Source: JBBRGK01 sp036741355 | Lineage (GTDB): Bacteria; Chloroflexota; Dehalococcoidia; CAUJGQ01 | Direction: 5' to 3' | NCBI GenBank assembly: GCA_036741355.1 | Contig: DAINSK010000039.1 | Location: 1 to 33,022 of the forward strand | Length of the DNA: 33,022 bases | In this document: positions 21,317 through 29,046 of the stretch, in pieces | Layout: every line of letters starts with the position of its first letter | How positions within the stretch are numbered: position 1 is the stretch's first letter | Program-made: the position numbers and the translations under genes | Notes under the pieces: model-generated | The model's database searches: none | Told to the model about the DNA's origin: nothing | The model's input: the letters and a program-made list of their open reading frames with translations, nothing else

Positions 21317-23389
21317 ATGAAGCGGAACTCTCGATGGCAGCCCTGGGGCGTGCGAGCAGTGATGATGGTGGCCGGCCTCGTCGCGGTCCTCTCGGCCGGA
21401 TTCGCACACGCTCCGAAGGCCGCCGCGCAACTTCAGGGCCTTGTTGTGTCGGCCGGCGGGCCGTACAGCGGCACCGTGGGCCAGCCGATCACCTTTACCG
21501 GCACGGCAACCAACTATCCGCTTAGTTCCACACTGAGCTGGTTCTGGGTCTTTCCGGACGGCAGTAACGCTTCCGGACAGGTAGTGAGCCGCCCCTTTTC
21601 CTCTCCCATATCCGGGCAAGTGTCGCTGCGCGTGGACACCAGCACGGGTTCATCCGGGTCGGACCGCACCAGCTTGTCGGTTGGAGGGCCATCGACAACG
21701 ATCAGCGCAGGCGGGCCGTACAGGGGCGCGGCCGGGCAGCCGGTCGTGATGTCGGCGTCCGTCAACGGCAGTACTTTCTATCGCTTTTCGTGGAGTTACG
21801 GCGATGGGGCAACTGACGGACCGGCGGCGACAGTATCGCACGTGTACGCGGGTCCGGGAACTTATACGGTTACCGTGTCGGCTACCAGCCCGACCACCGG
21901 CCAGAGCGTCGGCCCGACGACAACGACGGCCACCATTGCCGGTGCCGCGCCGGTGATCGTTAACCCGGGCGGCCCATACAGCGGACAGGTTGGACAGTCG
22001 ATCAGCTTCTTCGCCTTCACCTCGCCGGCGAACGCGGGCCTTAGCTACCTCTGGAGCTTCGGAGACGGCACCAGCGCAGCGGGTCAGTCGTCTGCGCACG
22101 TCTACCAGGTTGCCGGCAACTACTCGGTCTCGGTCAGCGTCAGCGGCGGAGGTCAGACGGGGACCGGCAGCACGCAGGCGTCGATCTCGGGGAACTTCAC
22201 GGTCAGCGCGGGCGGGCCCTACACGGGCGCGGCCGGGCAGTCGATCAACCTCGGCGCCAGCGCGAACGGCAACCTCGCCACCGTGCAGTGGCGGTGGGAC
22301 TTTGGCGACGGCACCAACTCCGGTGCGCCGCAGTTCAGCCCTTCGACAAGCCACACGTATGCAACCGGCGGACAATACACGCTCACCGTGACCGGTCTGG
22401 ACGGCCCCACGGGGCAGACCGTGCAAACGGCGCGGACGACCGTCGTCGTAGCCGCCGGGCTGCAGGTGAGCGCGGGCGGCTCGTACAGCGGCACCGTTGG
22501 CCAGGCGCTCACGTTCAGCGCGTCGGCGACAAATCCGCCGTTCGACACGCAATATAGCTGGACCTTCGGCGACGGCACCAGCGGTGCCGGGCAGACCGTC
22601 ACCCACGCCTTTAGCAGCGCCGGCGCCTACGTCATCACTCTCAGTGCGAGCAGCGCCAGCACGGGTCAGCGGAGCACTTCCAGCGCTACGGCAAACGTCG
22701 CCCTGCCACAGTCAATCGTCGTGACAATTAATGGACCTTCCCAGGGCACGACGGGAAGTACGCTGTCCTTCTCGGCAAGCGCAACCGGCAACTTCCCCGG
22801 AAGCCCGGTATTCCTCTGGAATTTCGGCGACGGCACGCCGCAGGTGCAGGCGCCCCAGGTACAGCACGCCTTCGCAAACGCCGGCACGTATACCGTGACC
22901 GTCACCGGCGCCAGCAACGTGAGCGGCGGCTTGAACAGCCAGTCGAGCACGACGGTGAACATCCAGCCGGCAGGGCCGAGCGTGACCTACCCGGCAGGCT
23001 GGAACCTCGTTTCTGCACCGGGCGGTACAACCTTCAGCCAGGCGTCGGGCGCGCTGTTCACCTTCCAGGCGGGAGACGCAAACTACCGCTCGCTCGCGCC
23101 GGCACAGGGGGTGTCGGCGGGTCTGGGCTACTGGGCATTCTTCACCGCCGCGACGACGGTCACCTTTAACGGTAACGGCTCGACGTCCGCGTCGATCTCA
23201 GCACCGGCCGGTCAGTACGTCATGATTGGCAACCCGAGCGCCGCCAATACCCTGAGGGTGACGGGCGCCGACTCGGTCATCGTGTACAACGCCACGTCCG
23301 GCGGTTACGCCAACGCGACGACCATCGCTCCGGGCCAGGGAGCCTGGGCGATAAGCAACGCGGGCGGGACGATCACCGTCGGACCGTAG
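21317..23389 (+). CDS. Secreted protein with six PKD domains
   Basis: A 690-residue exported protein. A signal peptide (about residues 1-37, ending APKAAA) precedes six PKD/Ig-like domains at about 43-123, 128-208, 213-292, 295-379, 382-463 and 467-549. The domains start with variants of SAGGPYSG..GQ; domains 2-6 carry the PKD core (W.FGDGT or WSYGDG) and the closing YTVTV strand. The first has a diverged WVFPDGS core. The C-terminal ~130 residues (GWNLVSAPGG, GYWAFF, and a closing GQGAWAISNAGG) form a distinct module seen at the end of other large exported proteins of such lineages. No LPXTG or membrane anchor was seen, so it may be released or bind other surface glycans or proteins. A GGGGAGAA Shine-Dalgarno supports the start. 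A strong hairpin follows the gene. Confidence 0.9.
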   Translation: MKRNSRWQPWGVRAVMMVAGLVAVLSAGFAHAPKAAAQLQGLVVSAGGPYSGTVGQPITFTGTATNYPLSSTLSWFWVFPDGSNASGQVVSRPFSSPISGQVSLRVDTSTGSSGSDRTSLSVGGPSTTISAGGPYRGAAGQPVVMSASVNGSTFYRFSWSYGDGATDGPAATVSHVYAGPGTYTVTVSATSPTTGQSVGPTTTTATIAGAAPVIVNPGGPYSGQVGQSISFFAFTSPANAGLSYLWSFGDGTSAAGQSSAHVYQVAGNYSVSVSVSGGGQTGTGSTQASISGNFTVSAGGPYTGAAGQSINLGASANGNLATVQWRWDFGDGTNSGAPQFSPSTSHTYATGGQYTLTVTGLDGPTGQTVQTARTTVVVAAGLQVSAGGSYSGTVGQALTFSASATNPPFDTQYSWTFGDGTSGAGQTVTHAFSSAGAYVITLSASSASTGQRSTSSATANVALPQSIVVTINGPSQGTTGSTLSFSASATGNFPGSPVFLWNFGDGTPQVQAPQVQHAFANAGTYTVTVTGASNVSGGLNSQSSTTVNIQPAGPSVTYPAGWNLVSAPGGTTFSQASGALFTFQAGDANYRSLAPAQGVSAGLGYWAFFTAATTVTFNGNGSTSASISAPAGQYVMIGNPSAANTLRVTGADSVIVYNATSGGYANATTIAPGQGAWAISNAGGTITVGP

Positions 23390-23422
23390 CCGGCATACCG
23401 AACGTCGATCGAGTTGAACGAC

Positions 23423-23444
23423 AGCCGGGGCACGCGCCCCGGCT
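23423..23444. terminator. Bidirectional terminator hairpin
   Basis: AGCCGGGGC / GCCCCGGCT form a perfect 9-bp stem around ACGC, between the convergent PKD-protein gene and the acetolactate-decarboxylase-like gene. There is no long T-tract on either side, so termination strength is inferred from stem stability and position. Confidence 0.65.
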
Positions 23445-23503
23445 GCTGCGTCTGTGCCGGCGTCGAAGCGTCACCGCAATTGCCGGTCAACACTGGGCCC
23501 GCG

Positions 23504-24451
23504 TCACTTTGCGACCGGCACACTGCCCCTCCGGATCAGCACCTGGTCAAGCGGGTAGATCGTGGCGGTGACGTGGATGGCTTCTGCGCTGGTAATGTGC
23601 CCCCCGATCATACTGTCGGGCTGGTATCCGTGGAGGTGCACGGGGTTCCCGGCGGTCGAGATAATCGGCTGCAGCGACGGGGCGGCCGCGTAAACCCCGT
23701 CCATCGTCCAGGTGGCCGGTCCGTAGTTCCCAAAGCGAAAGTAATCTTCCCCCACATAGCCGCCGCCCAGGTCCAGCCCCGTGGACGGAATGTTATACGA
23801 GACGGTCGTCTTCACCGGCCCAAACTGACCGCGCAGTTGGATGCCGGCTAACTCGATCCCCGCGTCACCGAGTTGCTGTTTTAACCAGCCGTGTACATCG
23901 TCGACGTTATCGAACTCCCAGGTGAACGCTGAATCCGGATTCCCCACGGCAACGGCCAGGAACGGAAACTGCCCGTCACTTCCCGCATCCCCATCGCTAA
24001 GGTCGAAGATCTGTGCCTGCGACGGACTGGCCGGATCGGCCCACCAGAAGTGGAGTGCTGCGGCGCTGCCGTCGGCGATTAACTCGCCCGTTCTGCCCGG
24101 CGTGTTAGTCGCTCCGACGCCTTCGGCGGGCCACCCCGGTGGAAACGCGGCCAGATCCCCCTGCACGCGGCGCACCGTGACGATATGTTCCAGGTCGCCG
24201 CTCAGGAACTGCTGCACCGTGTTGTAGACCAGCAGCGTCGGATGGTCGAACTGCTCCGCCGATATCTGCCCGACGAGGACCTGCGCTGCCGGGGCGGCGA
24301 TGGCTCGGACCGAGGCAATCGCTGGTGTGCCCGCGGAGACGAGAAGGAGCAGCGCCGGCAGCAGAAACAGGCTTGGTGATCGCAGCCGGCGGCTACACGG
24401 AACGTCGAGTGAAGGTGTCCCGGGACGGAGTCGCGTCGTGAATCGAAACAT
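23504..24451 (-). CDS. Secreted acetolactate-decarboxylase-like protein
   Basis: A 315-residue protein with an N-terminal signal (basic MFRFTTRLRPG, then hydrophobic LFLLPALLLLVSAG). The mature part has beta-rich segments, such as FRFGNYGPATWTMDGVY. Near the end, VHLHGYQPDSMIGGH gives H272-x-H274-x10-H285, the same spacing as the three zinc-binding histidines of alpha-acetolactate decarboxylase (BudA/AlsD), whose motif reads like HFHF...GGH. The mid-protein DGVYAAAPSLQPI resembles its LDGxxY strand. Whether it decarboxylates acetolactate is doubtful: it is longer than BudA and exported, and no acetolactate synthase is nearby. GAGGA lies 8 bases before ATG 24451. The frame is open further upstream but that would hide the signal peptide. 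Confidence 0.7.
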   Translation of the reverse strand: MFRFTTRLRPGTPSLDVPCSRRLRSPSLFLLPALLLLVSAGTPAIASVRAIAAPAAQVLVGQISAEQFDHPTLLVYNTVQQFLSGDLEHIVTVRRVQGDLAAFPPGWPAEGVGATNTPGRTGELIADGSAAALHFWWADPASPSQAQIFDLSDGDAGSDGQFPFLAVAVGNPDSAFTWEFDNVDDVHGWLKQQLGDAGIELAGIQLRGQFGPVKTTVSYNIPSTGLDLGGGYVGEDYFRFGNYGPATWTMDGVYAAAPSLQPIISTAGNPVHLHGYQPDSMIGGHITSAEAIHVTATIYPLDQVLIRRGSVPVAK

Positions 24452-24552
24452 CTGTACATTCCTCAACCGCGAGTGCGGCGCCGGGTGGCGCACGTGATCG
24501 GGAGTATAGCGCAGCGGCGAGGGGGGTTCCGCCATCTGAATCGCGTTATGCT

Positions 24553-25533
24553 ATGCCGAAGATGGACACCCAGCCGCCGCGCCCACGAGTGTCCCGCGAT
24601 ACGCTTGCAAAGCTCGCGTCGCTGATCGCGCCGGGGAGCCGGCCTGCGAGTGTCCGCCCCCTGTTGGGTGGCGTTGACGCACTGACCGACGCCTTTGACC
24701 TCAATCTGCCAGACGGCGAGCGTCGGCAATTGGTGCTCCGCCGCTACCGTCGGACCGACCCCGCGCGCAAATTTCGACGAGCCCGACGCTGCTGGGACAT
24801 GCTCGCCGCGCTCGATCGTCTGGACGTCCGCGCTCCCCGGCCGGTCTGGCTGGACACGGGCGGCGAGTTTTTCGGCGCGCCAGCGTTGGTAATGACGCGA
24901 CTTGCGGGTCGGGGAGACCTTCGGCCGCGTAACCTCCAATCGTGGCTTCGGCAGTTGGGCCAGGAGCTGGCGGCGCTCCACCGTACGCCCATCGATCGCA
25001 CAGACTTAGCGTTCTTACCGGGACCGGGAGCGATGCTGAAGCCATTGCCCGAACTACTCGCCGCCATGTCGGTATCTTTCGAGCCGTACAGCTGCGGCGG
25101 TAGGTTGGGTCCGGCCTTCGCGGAATGGAGAGGGCGAATCGACCATTTGGCCCCGGTACTCTGTCATGGCGATTACTGGGCAGGCAACACGCTTTGGGTT
25201 CGCGGCAGGCTTTCTGGAACCGTGGACTGGGATGAGGCGCGGGTCGAGGAGCCCGGAGCAGATGTCGGATACTGCCGCATGGACCTCGCGGTACAGTTCG
25301 GGCAAGAAGCGGCCGGCATCTTCCTGTCAGAATACGAGACGGCCGCCGGGCGTCGAATTCCGCAGCCGTTCTTCTGGGACCTGGTCGCACTCATCCGCTC
25401 AATACCATATTCGCCGGCATGGGTGCAGGGGCTCCACGAGCTAGGGAGACCAGATATCACCGTCGAGGCGCTCGCGGAGCGACTGGACGAATTTGGACTG
25501 GCCGCGCTGGCCGCGGCCTCAGCGGCGAGCTGA
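24553..25533 (+). CDS. APH-family phosphotransferase
   Basis: A kinase-like protein of about 326 residues in the aminoglycoside phosphotransferase (APH/choline kinase) superfamily. The N-lobe has VLRRYRR, with the ATP-binding lysine position occupied by Arg. ALVMTRLAGRGD is the hinge. The catalytic loop HGDYWAGN has His205 and Asp207, and the metal-binding VDWDEA has Asp225 and Asp227. The C-terminal helices are complete. The substrate is not indicated and need not be an antibiotic. No Shine-Dalgarno is visible. A TATGCT sequence at 24547-24552 lies 9 bases before a second ATG at 24562, so a leaderless start (MDTQPP) is possible. It is divergent from the secreted protein gene. Confidence 0.9.
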   Translation: MPKMDTQPPRPRVSRDTLAKLASLIAPGSRPASVRPLLGGVDALTDAFDLNLPDGERRQLVLRRYRRTDPARKFRRARRCWDMLAALDRLDVRAPRPVWLDTGGEFFGAPALVMTRLAGRGDLRPRNLQSWLRQLGQELAALHRTPIDRTDLAFLPGPGAMLKPLPELLAAMSVSFEPYSCGGRLGPAFAEWRGRIDHLAPVLCHGDYWAGNTLWVRGRLSGTVDWDEARVEEPGADVGYCRMDLAVQFGQEAAGIFLSEYETAAGRRIPQPFFWDLVALIRSIPYSPAWVQGLHELGRPDITVEALAERLDEFGLAALAAASAAS

Positions 25534-25566
25534 TCTAAAGTCGTATCGGCGGTCATTGCATTTCAG

Positions 25567-26019
25567 CTACGGGGCGCCCCGGCGTCGCCGGGAGTCGCCA
25601 CTGCGTGGCGCCTGCCGCGGTCGAGATGGTGGGTTCTGGAGTGAGATGACCCTGGTGCCGTCGAGGAGAAAGTCCTTCACGTTTTCCGTAATGATCGTGG
25701 CATTATGCTGGCGAGCCACCGAAGCGACCAACGCGTCGGTCGTAGAGACGTTGCGCCCGGCACGAGCAAGCGAGTAGCGCTGAACGCCCGCGTTCTCTGC
25801 CGTCTCGTGGGCTATTTCCCAATATGGGAGTGCCATTAGGAAGTTGCGCCAGACATCGCGACGCTCAGCGGGCAGACCGCTATAGAACTCAGCAACGTTG
25901 ATCGCGCACACGCCCAGCTCGTCGCCGGCGTCTATCATGTCCAAAATCCGCGAACGCGTCGGCTCCCGGCCTTTGGAGAAGTCAATGATCGCGGTCGTAT
26001 CCAGCAGGTATCTGCTCAA
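25567..26019 (-). CDS. vapC: VapC-type PIN-domain toxin
   Basis: A 150-residue PIN-domain ribonuclease, the toxin of a type II toxin-antitoxin pair. Acidic active-site residues are visible as Asp7 (LLDTTA), Glu44 (NVAEFYSG) and Asp95 (STTDALVA), with the usual ITENVKDF strand near the end. After the domain there is an unusual basic, proline-rich tail of about 20 residues (RPRQAPRSGDSRRRR). The ATG overlaps the stop of the upstream antitoxin gene by 4 bases. Targets of VapC enzymes are usually tRNA or rRNA; which one applies here is unknown. Confidence 0.9.
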   Translation of the reverse strand: MSRYLLDTTAIIDFSKGREPTRSRILDMIDAGDELGVCAINVAEFYSGLPAERRDVWRNFLMALPYWEIAHETAENAGVQRYSLARAGRNVSTTDALVASVARQHNATIITENVKDFLLDGTRVISLQNPPSRPRQAPRSGDSRRRRGAP

Positions 26020-26315
26020 CGGCGGCCCGAATTTCGGAGGTCATCCGACCTGCGTAGCTTCCGTACCCACGCGGCGGCACCGGCGCTTGATTGCCACTGT
26101 GGGATGGGAACGTCCGCGAGAGAGCCTGCCGCCTCCCTGGCTGCACTCGCGAGCCGAACGCGATTAAGCTTCTCCCGTAGGGCGTCTGCAAGGAACTGAC
26201 TGCGCCGGCGTGGCCCCACGAGGTCATCTACCTCGTTAATCAATTCTCGAGGAATCACCACGTGGGTACGCTGGTTGTCCGATTCTATGGCTGGTTTATC
26301 GGTGGTGGTGTTCAT
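26016..26315 (-). CDS. vapB: VapB-type antitoxin with ribbon-helix-helix domain
   Basis: A 99-residue antitoxin: an RHH DNA-binding core RTHVVIPRELINEVDDLVG, then RRRSQFLADALREKL, and a C-terminal toxin-binding tail (PQWQSSAGAAAWVRKLR). The gene overlaps vapC by ATGA, the normal order for autoregulated vapBC operons, so the complex probably represses its own promoter in the 160 bases upstream. The start at 26315 is preferred (AAGGT at 8-9 bases); an upstream in-frame start at 26351 would add 12 residues. Confidence 0.85.
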   Translation of the reverse strand: MNTTTDKPAIESDNQRTHVVIPRELINEVDDLVGPRRRSQFLADALREKLNRVRLASAAREAAGSLADVPIPQWQSSAGAAAWVRKLRRSDDLRNSGRR

Positions 26316-26473
26316 CTCAATGACCTTATCAAGCGCGTGTGTGATGAGCAACTCCCACTGGTGATCCCATAGATAGTTCTAGGTCGTCTTGACTCGCCTC
26401 TTGACCGCAGAGTTACCATAAAATTGGTCGCGAAGTCCCGCCGCTTCAATCGCTGCGGCCGAAGGAAGACGAA

Positions 26474-26653
26474 ATGGCGAAGATGGTCGATTGCGGCAAG
26501 GTCAACCCGGCATCAGGTTGCGGACATGTGATGCGCGCCGAGACCGAAGAGGAGACGCTGCGTCTGGTGGCCGAGCACGCCCAGAAGGAACACGGCATGC
26601 AGCCCACTCCCGAGCTCATGGCGATGGTCAAACAGCATATGCAGGAAGTGTGA
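26474..26653 (+). CDS. DUF1059 domain small protein
   Basis: A 59-residue protein matching DUF1059: MAKMVDCGKVNPASGCGHVM, then EEETLRLVAEHAQKEHGMQ and a closing helix ELMAMVKQHMQEV. It keeps the paired cysteines (Cys7, Cys16) and His residues that suggest a small metal site. The function of the family is unknown. AAGGAAG lies just before the ATG. A GTGGC...GCCAC hairpin at 26678-26699 may end its transcript. Confidence 0.85.
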   Translation: MAKMVDCGKVNPASGCGHVMRAETEEETLRLVAEHAQKEHGMQPTPELMAMVKQHMQEV

Positions 26654-26713
26654 GCATTCCGCTACGGACATCCGTTTCGTGGCCATGTGTCATGCCACGA
26701 TGAGACCACCCCG

Positions 26714-26719
26714 TATACT
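26714..26719 (+). promoter_or_regulatory. Possible -10 element for a leaderless CYTH-CHAD transcript
   Basis: TATACT ends 8 bases before the ATG of the CYTH-CHAD gene, and no Shine-Dalgarno is present there. Transcription would start at or next to the ATG. No good -35 box was found, so this is suggestive only. Confidence 0.35.
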
Positions 26720-26727
26720 CTCCTTGC

Positions 26728-28905
26728 ATGGAGATCGAAGCGAAGTTCAGCTTCCGGTCGGTCGCGGCCTTCGAGGAGTGGCGCTCGGTCGAAGCGCTCG
26801 GTCCGTTCAGTCTGGGTCCCGAGCGCACAAAGGATGTCGTTGACGAGTACCTGGACACCGGGCGCCGCGACTGCATGCACGGTGGCTATGCCTGCCGAAT
26901 GCGGCGGTCCGGCGGCACAGTAGTGGCAACGCTCAAGTCGCTGGCCGACGCCGATCCAGGCGGCGAACCGGGTGTCCGCAGACGCGAGGAGCTCGAGGTA
27001 CAACTCGACGCTCCTGCCGAGTCGATGCCTGGTCGTGAACAGACCGGCGATGCGACCGCGGACTGGCAACAGCCGCACGCGTGGCCCGATAGTGATGCAC
27101 GTCGCCTTGCCGTTGCGCTGGTGTATGCCCGGCCCCTACGTCACCTGGTAACGATTCAACAGCGCCGTCACGAACGCGACGTGATCGATAACGGCCGAAC
27201 CGTCGCCGTGATGAGTCTCGACGAGGTCCGATTTAGCGACGGCCGGCCACCGATGCACGAACTGGAGGTCGAGCTCACGCCCGCGGGCACCAACGCCGAT
27301 CTCGCGCTGATCTTCGGATCCCTCTCCGGCAACCCGTCGTTCGAGCCTGTGCACCGTTCAAAACTGCAGCGGGCGTTGGAGGGCGTCGGTCAACCGGACG
27401 CCGCAGTTGCTGGCATGAACCCGGCCGGAACGGCGGAGCCACGGGACCGGACCAGTCGGGCCGTCGAATTCGCCGTCGAACTGTGTAACGCGTTGCCGGA
27501 CCGCTATAGCACCGCGGTCCCACGCCGACTGATGGACTCCGCTGCCGCCCGGTGGGCCGCAGCCGATAGGGTCGGGCACCAGAATTCGGCCGCGGTGACC
27601 CGCGATCTGCTGCTCGCCGGCCCGCAAGCCGGGATCACGGAGCCGGACCGGTTACTGCTCGGCGTCGTGTTTGACTTCCTGGCGGAGGCGGTCCGGAAAG
27701 AGCAGGACGGCGATCGATCACCGAGTCCGGATCCCGGCCACGGACCGATGGCTCCCGAATTGGCGGCTCTGACCGGCGCCCAGCTCGAGCAGGCGCGTGC
27801 GTTGGCGGCGATCCTCTACCTGTCGTTCGCGCTGGACGCCGCCCTGCCGTTCGGATCAGGTATCGCCGCGATCACGACGACAGAGCGACGCACCGTTCTT
27901 ACGCATGGACGTCTCGCAGAAGACGCCGCTCTGCCTGGTCGCGCCGGCACCGACTTCTGGAAAGAAACGTTCGGTAGCCGGCTCAAGCTTGTCGCGTTGA
28001 AAGATGGCGACGAGCCACCAATGGGCCTGCGCTTCGATCAGTCCTTGGCCGGGGCGGGCCGGCTGCTCCTTCGCCGCCAGTTCAGACAGTTATTGCGCTG
28101 CGAGCCGGGCGCTCGCCAGGGCGACGAAGAGGCGCTGCACGACGCACGCGTCGCCGTTCGACGCATGCGAACCGCGCTGCAGCTGCTGCAACGGGCATAC
28201 ATTCGCCGTGAAGTGCGCCCGTTGCAGACCGGACTAAAGCGGGCTGGAGACGTTCTGGGAGCAGTGCGCGACCCGGACGTCCAGTTGGAAGCGCTCCGCG
28301 AGGGCTCCAAGCAGTTCGAAGGCGGCGCTGCCCTGGACGAACTGGTAGTACAGATCGAACGCAAGCGCGACCGGGGACGGCAACGGCTGCTGAAGTACCT
28401 GGACGGAGAGGAATTTACTGTCCTCAGCGACCGTTTCAACAAGTTCGTGGACGAAGGAGGCAGCGGCGTTCGCGGTGGAAGGCGCGTATGCGACGTGTTG
28501 CCGCAACTCGTGTGGAGGCGTTACGCCGCGATCCGCGCTTACGAGCCGGCGATTTTGGCCGCGGGCTTCGCTACCCTCCACGAACTACGCAAGGACGCCA
28601 AGCAGCTACGCTACCTGCTCGAATTCTTCGAAGAGCTGCTCGGGTCACGAACCCCCGAACTGATTGACCAGGTGACGGCCATGCAGGATGCGCTCGGTCT
28701 ACTGCACGACGCCGTCGTGATGCGCGACTTGCTTGCCGAGCAGCCAGCGACCGCCACCGGCGAGCTGCCTGCTGTCGTCGCGGCATTTCGGGACCGGACG
28801 CTCGCCGCGATTACCGAGCATAGGCGCGCCGCACTTGAGCTATGGCCGGATCTGTCCGGCCGCCGGTTCCGTCGCCGCCTGGCGCAAGCGGTGGCGGAGG
28901 CGTAG
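26728..28905 (+). CDS. CYTH-CHAD protein with a Ppx/GppA-like middle domain
   Basis: A 725-residue cytoplasmic protein. Residues 1-215 are a CYTH triphosphatase domain opening with the MEIEAKF (ExExK) metal/phosphate motif. Residues about 436-725 are a CHAD domain, with EALHDARVAVRRMRTAL supplying the conserved His and Arg residues that bind polyphosphate. The middle, about 244-424, reads like the C-terminal HD-type domain of exopolyphosphatase Ppx/GppA: an AVEFAVELCNAL helix, GHQNSAAV where Ppx has GHHKHSYY, LEQARALAAILYLSFALD, and DFWKETFGSRLKL. The catalytic HD pair is replaced, so it is probably non-enzymatic. All three parts point to inorganic polyphosphate or another triphosphate. The start is the ATG after a -10-like TATACT; a strong hairpin follows the stop. 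Confidence 0.88.
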   Translation: MEIEAKFSFRSVAAFEEWRSVEALGPFSLGPERTKDVVDEYLDTGRRDCMHGGYACRMRRSGGTVVATLKSLADADPGGEPGVRRREELEVQLDAPAESMPGREQTGDATADWQQPHAWPDSDARRLAVALVYARPLRHLVTIQQRRHERDVIDNGRTVAVMSLDEVRFSDGRPPMHELEVELTPAGTNADLALIFGSLSGNPSFEPVHRSKLQRALEGVGQPDAAVAGMNPAGTAEPRDRTSRAVEFAVELCNALPDRYSTAVPRRLMDSAAARWAAADRVGHQNSAAVTRDLLLAGPQAGITEPDRLLLGVVFDFLAEAVRKEQDGDRSPSPDPGHGPMAPELAALTGAQLEQARALAAILYLSFALDAALPFGSGIAAITTTERRTVLTHGRLAEDAALPGRAGTDFWKETFGSRLKLVALKDGDEPPMGLRFDQSLAGAGRLLLRRQFRQLLRCEPGARQGDEEALHDARVAVRRMRTALQLLQRAYIRREVRPLQTGLKRAGDVLGAVRDPDVQLEALREGSKQFEGGAALDELVVQIERKRDRGRQRLLKYLDGEEFTVLSDRFNKFVDEGGSGVRGGRRVCDVLPQLVWRRYAAIRAYEPAILAAGFATLHELRKDAKQLRYLLEFFEELLGSRTPELIDQVTAMQDALGLLHDAVVMRDLLAEQPATATGELPAVVAAFRDRTLAAITEHRRAALELWPDLSGRRFRRRLAQAVAEA

Positions 28906-28979
28906 CTGCCGTCGGCGTCAGACAATAGGGCGCTCAGCCGGGCCGCCGATCGTGAAATGGGTAGCAGCGCCAGAATCCA

Positions 28980-29012
28980 GGAGAGCGGCTCCCCGACGGG
29001 GAACCGCTCTCC
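28980..29012. terminator. Bidirectional terminator hairpin
   Basis: GGAGAGCGG (28980-28988) pairs with CCGCTCTCC (29004-29012), continued inward by CCCC/GGGG across a small internal loop. It lies between the convergent CYTH-CHAD and sugar-binding-protein genes and probably ends both transcripts. Confidence 0.75.
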
Positions 29013-29046
29013 TCCGCGACTGCCGACTGCCCGCCGGCAAAGCCGG

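Noticed and set aside
21650..22606. 318-residue minus-strand open frame within the PKD gene
   Set aside because: It arises from the repetitive, stop-poor antisense of the PKD repeats, with no domain of its own.
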